Below are positions 61,154-64,000 of a DNA stretch of 64,000 nt, piece after piece. A program made the translations under genes and the position numbers. Numbering within the stretch: the first letter of the stretch is position 1; every line of letters starts with the position of its first letter. The notes beneath the pieces are model-generated. The model was not told the origin of the DNA. It made no database searches and was given only the letters and a program-made list of their open reading frames with translations. Source of the stretch: Deinococcus sp. LM3 (GTDB lineage: Bacteria > Deinococcota > Deinococci > Deinococcales > Deinococcaceae); contig NZ_MUFV01000001.1 of NCBI RefSeq assembly GCF_002017875.1, forward strand, positions 2,754,501 through 2,818,500, given 5' to 3'.

Positions 61154-61794
61154 GCCCCGGCGACCCCCACGGGCCGGTCGGCACCGCGCACGCTGCCCCA
61201 CACCGGCACGCCCGCGCCGCGCAGCAGCCGGATCACGACCGACAGCGGAAAGCCCACCACGTTCGAATACTCGCCGTCCAGACGCTCGACCAGCGCCATC
61301 CCCAGGCCCTGGATGCCGTACCCGCCGGCCTTGTCCAGCCCCTCGCCCGTCGCGGCGTAATGCGCGATCTCGGCGTCGTCCAGCGCGCGGAAGGTCACGC
61401 GGGTGCGGGCCACCTCGACCGACTCGGCCGCGCCGTGCAGGGCCGCCACACCGGTATACACGTCATGCGTGCGGCCCGACAGCCGGCGCAGGAACGCCTC
61501 GTTCTCGGCGGCCGTGGCCGGCTTGGCCAGCAGGTCCGCGCCCACGGCGACCACCGTGTCGGCCGCCAGCACCACCGCGTCCGGGTGCGCGCGCGCCACC
61601 GAGCGGCCCTTGAGCAGCGCCAGCTCCGCTGCCAGCGCGTGCGGGTCCGTCTGGGTGCTGTCCTCGTCCTCGCCGCTGACGATCACCTCGAAGGTCACGC
61701 CCAGCCCGCCCAGCAGCTCACGCCGCCGGGGACTGCCGGACGCCAGCACCACCCGCGGCGCGGTGAGGTCCGCGCCGCCTGAAACGCCCGTCAT
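61150..61794 (-). CDS. maf: Maf family nucleotide pyrophosphatase
   Basis: Hydrolyses non-canonical or canonical nucleoside triphosphates; family linked to division arrest. VVLASGSPRRRELLGGLG, LAADTVVAVG, and YGIQGLGMALVERLDGEYSNVVGFPL are diagnostic. 214 residues. Its ATG overlaps the deoC stop by one base (TAATG) with GAGGGG upstream. Confidence 0.93.
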   Translation of the reverse strand: MTGVSGGADLTAPRVVLASGSPRRRELLGGLGVTFEVIVSGEDEDSTQTDPHALAAELALLKGRSVARAHPDAVVLAADTVVAVGADLLAKPATAAENEAFLRRLSGRTHDVYTGVAALHGAAESVEVARTRVTFRALDDAEIAHYAATGEGLDKAGGYGIQGLGMALVERLDGEYSNVVGFPLSVVIRLLRGAGVPVWGSVRGADRPVGVAGA

Positions 61795-62456
61795 TAGTAC
61801 CCCTCGCCGCTCTGCTCGCCCGCCACCAGCGCCACGCCGCCCGACGTGCCCAGGCGCGTGGCCCCGGCCTCGATCATGTCCAGCGCGTCCTGGGCGCTGC
61901 GCACGCCGCCCGCCGCCTTGATCTGCGCGCGGCCCGCGATGACCTGCGCCATCAGGCGAACGTCGTCCAGGGTCGCGCCGCCCGTGCCGAAGCCCGTGCT
62001 GGTCTTCACGAAGTCCGCGCCGCCCAGCACGGCCGCCTCGGTCGCGCCGCGCTTCTGCTCCTCGTTCAGGTAGCAGGTCTCGATGATCACCTTCAGCACC
62101 GAGTCCGGAATGGCGCGGCGCACCGCGCGCACGTCGGCCTGCACAGCGTCCCAGTCGTTCGCCAGCGCCGCGCCGATGTGAATCACCATGTCCACCTCGT
62201 CCGCACCCGCCTCGACGCTCAGGCGGGCCTCCACAGCCTTCTGGTCCGGGCTGACGGCCCCCAGCGGGAACCCGCACACGGTCGCGACCTTCACGCCGCT
62301 GCCTTCCAGTTCGGCTTTCGCCAGCGGGATGAATACCGGATTGATGCACACGGCGTAGAACGAATGCTCACGGGCCTCGGCGCACAGTTTCTGAATATCG
62401 CCAGCGGTGGCGGTGGGTTTAAGCAGGGTATGGTCAATGTACGGCGCAAGCTTCAC
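61794..62456 (-). CDS. deoC: Deoxyribose-phosphate aldolase
   Basis: Cleaves 2-deoxyribose 5-phosphate to glyceraldehyde 3-phosphate and acetaldehyde. YIDHTLLKPTAT, CGFPLG, EVDMVIHIGA, and VKTSTGFGTGGAT with the Schiff-base Lys are present; 220 residues. TATGCT with a 6-nt gap before GTG 62456 indicates a leaderless promoter driving the whole deoC-maf-mreCD-PBP2 operon. Confidence 0.95.
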   Translation of the reverse strand: MKLAPYIDHTLLKPTATAGDIQKLCAEAREHSFYAVCINPVFIPLAKAELEGSGVKVATVCGFPLGAVSPDQKAVEARLSVEAGADEVDMVIHIGAALANDWDAVQADVRAVRRAIPDSVLKVIIETCYLNEEQKRGATEAAVLGGADFVKTSTGFGTGGATLDDVRLMAQVIAGRAQIKAAGGVRSAQDALDMIEAGATRLGTSGGVALVAGEQSGEGY

Positions 62457-62546
62457 CCCCCCAGCATACGCAGACAAGGGTAAGAAGATTGAACGTCCGG
62501 CGCTGGTTGCCCGCTGCGGGGCCGCGCACGCTACCCTGGGAACGCC

Positions 62547-63041
62547 ATGACCGACCAACCCACCCCGCCGCAGGCCGGCCAGCCGTTCCCCGCCTTCGCC
62601 CTGCCCGACGCCCAGGGCCGCACCCACACCCTGACCGACTACGCCGGGCAGTACGTGGTGCTGTACGTGTACCCCAAGGACGACACGCCCGGCTGCACGA
62701 AAGAAGCCTGCGACTTCCGTGACAACGCCGCCCTGAAGGCCCTGGGGGCCGCCGTGCTGGGCGTCAGCGCCGACGACGCCGGCAGCCACGCCCGCTTCGC
62801 CGAGAAGTACTCGCTGCCCTTCCCGCTGCTCAGCGACGACGGCGCGGCCTTCCTGCGCCAGGTCGGGTCGTACGGCACCAAGAACATGTACGGCAAGGTC
62901 ACCGAGGGCATCAAACGCCAGACGTTCCTGATCGCCCCGGACGGCACCCTGGTGAAATCCTGGCTGGCCGTGAAAGTCGACGGGCACGCCGACCACGTGG
63001 CCGCCGCCATCGAGAAACACCGCGCGCAGGAGAACGCGTGA
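62547..63041 (+). CDS. bcp: Thioredoxin-dependent peroxiredoxin, BCP type
   Basis: Reduces peroxides with thioredoxin. YPKDDTPGCTKEACDFRD holds the peroxidatic Cys and the resolving Cys five residues later, as in E. coli BCP. LLSDDGAAFLRQVGSYG and KRQTFLIAPDG are typical. 164 residues. TACCCT lies 9 nt before the ATG. It overlaps rpiA by GTGA. Confidence 0.94.
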   Translation: MTDQPTPPQAGQPFPAFALPDAQGRTHTLTDYAGQYVVLYVYPKDDTPGCTKEACDFRDNAALKALGAAVLGVSADDAGSHARFAEKYSLPFPLLSDDGAAFLRQVGSYGTKNMYGKVTEGIKRQTFLIAPDGTLVKSWLAVKVDGHADHVAAAIEKHRAQENA

Positions 63042-63742
63042 GCGCCGACCTGCACGCCCCCGACCTGGAGGCCCTGAAAAAGGAGGCCGCCATTCGCGCC
63101 GTCGCCCTGGTCGGCAGCGGCATGCGCGTGGGCCTGGGCACCGGCAGCACCGCCAAGTACGCCATCGAGGAAATCGGCCGCCGACTGGCCGCCGGTGAAC
63201 TGAGCGGCGTGACCGGCGTCGCCACCAGCGAGGCCAGTGACGCCCTGGCCCGGCAGGTCGGCATTCCCGTCGAGGCGCTCGACCCGCGCCCGCTGGACAT
63301 CGCCATCGACGGCGCCGACGAGATCGACCCGGCCCTGAACCTGATCAAGGGCCTGGGCGGCGCACTGCTGCGCGAGAAACTCACCGAGGTGCAGGCCCGG
63401 CAACTCGTGATCATCGCCGACCACACCAAACTCGTGACCCGTATCGGTGAGAAGGCCCCGCTGCCCATCGAGATCGCCCGCTTCGGCTTCCTGAGCACCA
63501 TCGAACGCCTGCGCGCCGTACTGCCCGCCGGCCGCCTGCGCCAGAACGGCGCGCAACCCTACGTGACCGACAACGGCAACCTGATCTTCGACGCACAGAT
63601 CCCCGAAGGGCACGACATCCACGCGCTCGAACGGCAGCTGAAAGGCACCCTCGGCGTCATCGACACCGGCCTGTTCCTGGGCATGGCGCAGGTGGCGTTC
63701 GTCGCCGCGCCCGGCGGCGTGCAGGAACTCCGCCCGCAGTAA
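63038..63742 (+). CDS. rpiA: Ribose-5-phosphate isomerase A
   Basis: Interconverts ribose 5-phosphate and ribulose 5-phosphate in the pentose phosphate pathway. GLGTGSTAKYAIEEIG, DIAIDGADEIDPALNLIKGLGGALLREK (shown in part), and DNGNLIFDAQI are signatures. 234 residues. GTG start overlaps the bcp stop, suggesting translational coupling. Confidence 0.96.
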   Translation: MSADLHAPDLEALKKEAAIRAVALVGSGMRVGLGTGSTAKYAIEEIGRRLAAGELSGVTGVATSEASDALARQVGIPVEALDPRPLDIAIDGADEIDPALNLIKGLGGALLREKLTEVQARQLVIIADHTKLVTRIGEKAPLPIEIARFGFLSTIERLRAVLPAGRLRQNGAQPYVTDNGNLIFDAQIPEGHDIHALERQLKGTLGVIDTGLFLGMAQVAFVAAPGGVQELRPQ

Positions 63743-63757
63743 CGGCGGTCACCCGCA

Positions 63758-63797
63758 GGAGGGAGGCCCCGGACTTCAGTTGCCGGGGCCTCCCTCC
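63758..63797. terminator. Bidirectional hairpin between rpiA and the YyaL-like gene
   Basis: GGGAGGCCCCGG and CCGGGGCCTCCC form a perfect 12-bp stem with a 10-nt loop. It lies between converging genes and lacks a strong T-run. Confidence 0.7.
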
Positions 63798-63853
63798 CTG
63801 CCATGTGTCCCTGCCGCGAACGGGGGAGAGCCGCGCCCCCCCAGCTCCCCGGA

Positions 63854-64000
63854 TCAGCCCAGGCGGGCCAGTTGCGCGTCGAACGTCGCCCCGTCCCGGG
63901 TGGGCAGGTCGCAGGTGCGGTTCACGCACACGAAGCCCAGGCCGCCGCCGGGCCGGGCCTCCAGCACCGGCAGGTCACCGCCCGCCCCCGTGAAGGCCAG
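63854..64000 (-). CDS. C-terminal end of a YyaL-like thioredoxin-domain protein (partial)
   Basis: Only the last 48 codons are in the window. The sequence GFVCVNRTCDLPTRDGATFDAQLARL matches, in pattern, the C-terminus of DUF255/YyaL proteins (Y-V-C-x-n-x-x-C-x-x-P-T). The N-terminal thioredoxin domain lies beyond the edge, so the call is by this tail alone. Confidence 0.65.
   Translation of the reverse strand: MAFTGAGGDLPVLEARPGGGLGFVCVNRTCDLPTRDGATFDAQLARLG

Overview
The window is GC-rich chromosomal DNA that I place in a Deinococcus species (inference). The pointers are the Deinococcus-Thermus type LysW-aminoadipate kinase, a FemABX-type peptidoglycan ligase, DUF4388 and DUF4174 proteins, very frequent leaderless gene starts (a TANNNT-like -10 element lying 6-7 nt before ATG or GTG), and intergenic palindromic repeats like the small non-coding repeats known from D. 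radiodurans. No rRNA, tRNA, CRISPR array or prophage is visible. One insertion sequence (IS4 family) and five copies of a MITE-like repeat are present.

Layout. 1-4059: 3' truncated metH behind a SAM-I riboswitch and terminator, then pheA. 4129-8456: amidase, a 20-copy heptamer array, minC, an S1-domain protein, and an HtrA protease. 8545-18766: an orphan protein with a possible adaptor plus HEPN-like layout, lysZ, a DUF1294 protein, ispH, a secreted phospholipase D, a PlsY/acyl-ACP-reductase-like fusion, a DUF4388 protein, the NAD(P)HX repair enzyme and a TPR protein. 19120-23567: ksgA, a PfkB kinase, a transglutaminase-like protein and gamma-glutamyltransferase. 23592-30356: a methyltransferase, an envelope cluster (polysaccharide deacetylase, MGDG-synthase-like glycosyltransferase, LptF-like permease), fabZ, mreB and two small ORFs. 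30424-38765: acyl-CoA dehydrogenase, ion channel, ilvD, intradiol dioxygenase, parvulin foldase and FemABX protein. 38793-41564: Lon-N protein and the rpsP-khpA-rimM-trmD cluster. 41713-46413: ftsE-ftsX-envC-like operon and divergent ctpA. 46573-47898: IS4-family element. 47967-52536: unknown protein plus GNAT, dgkA, ybeY, phoH, aroE. 52536-57261: a CHASE-PAS-GAF histidine kinase followed by a receiver-histidine kinase. 57298-64000: osmC, the deoC-maf-mreC-mreD-PBP2 operon, bcp-rpiA, and the end of a YyaL-like gene.

Themes. Many genes build the envelope: mreB, mreCD and PBP2 for elongation; minC, ftsEX and the EnvC-like protein for division; FemABX, deacetylase, glycosyltransferase, LptF, fabZ, DgkA and the PlsY/reductase fusion for peptidoglycan and lipids. 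Two regulatory patterns recur. First, short leaderless or nearly leaderless upstream ORFs of 11-27 codons end by overlapping the start codon of the main gene (S1 gene, ispH, TPR gene, ftsE, phoH, perhaps a small membrane protein). Second, the MITE family inserts at TNATATNA sites, so it abuts stop and start codons, and in two operons its end supplies both the Shine-Dalgarno sequence and the ATG of the downstream gene.
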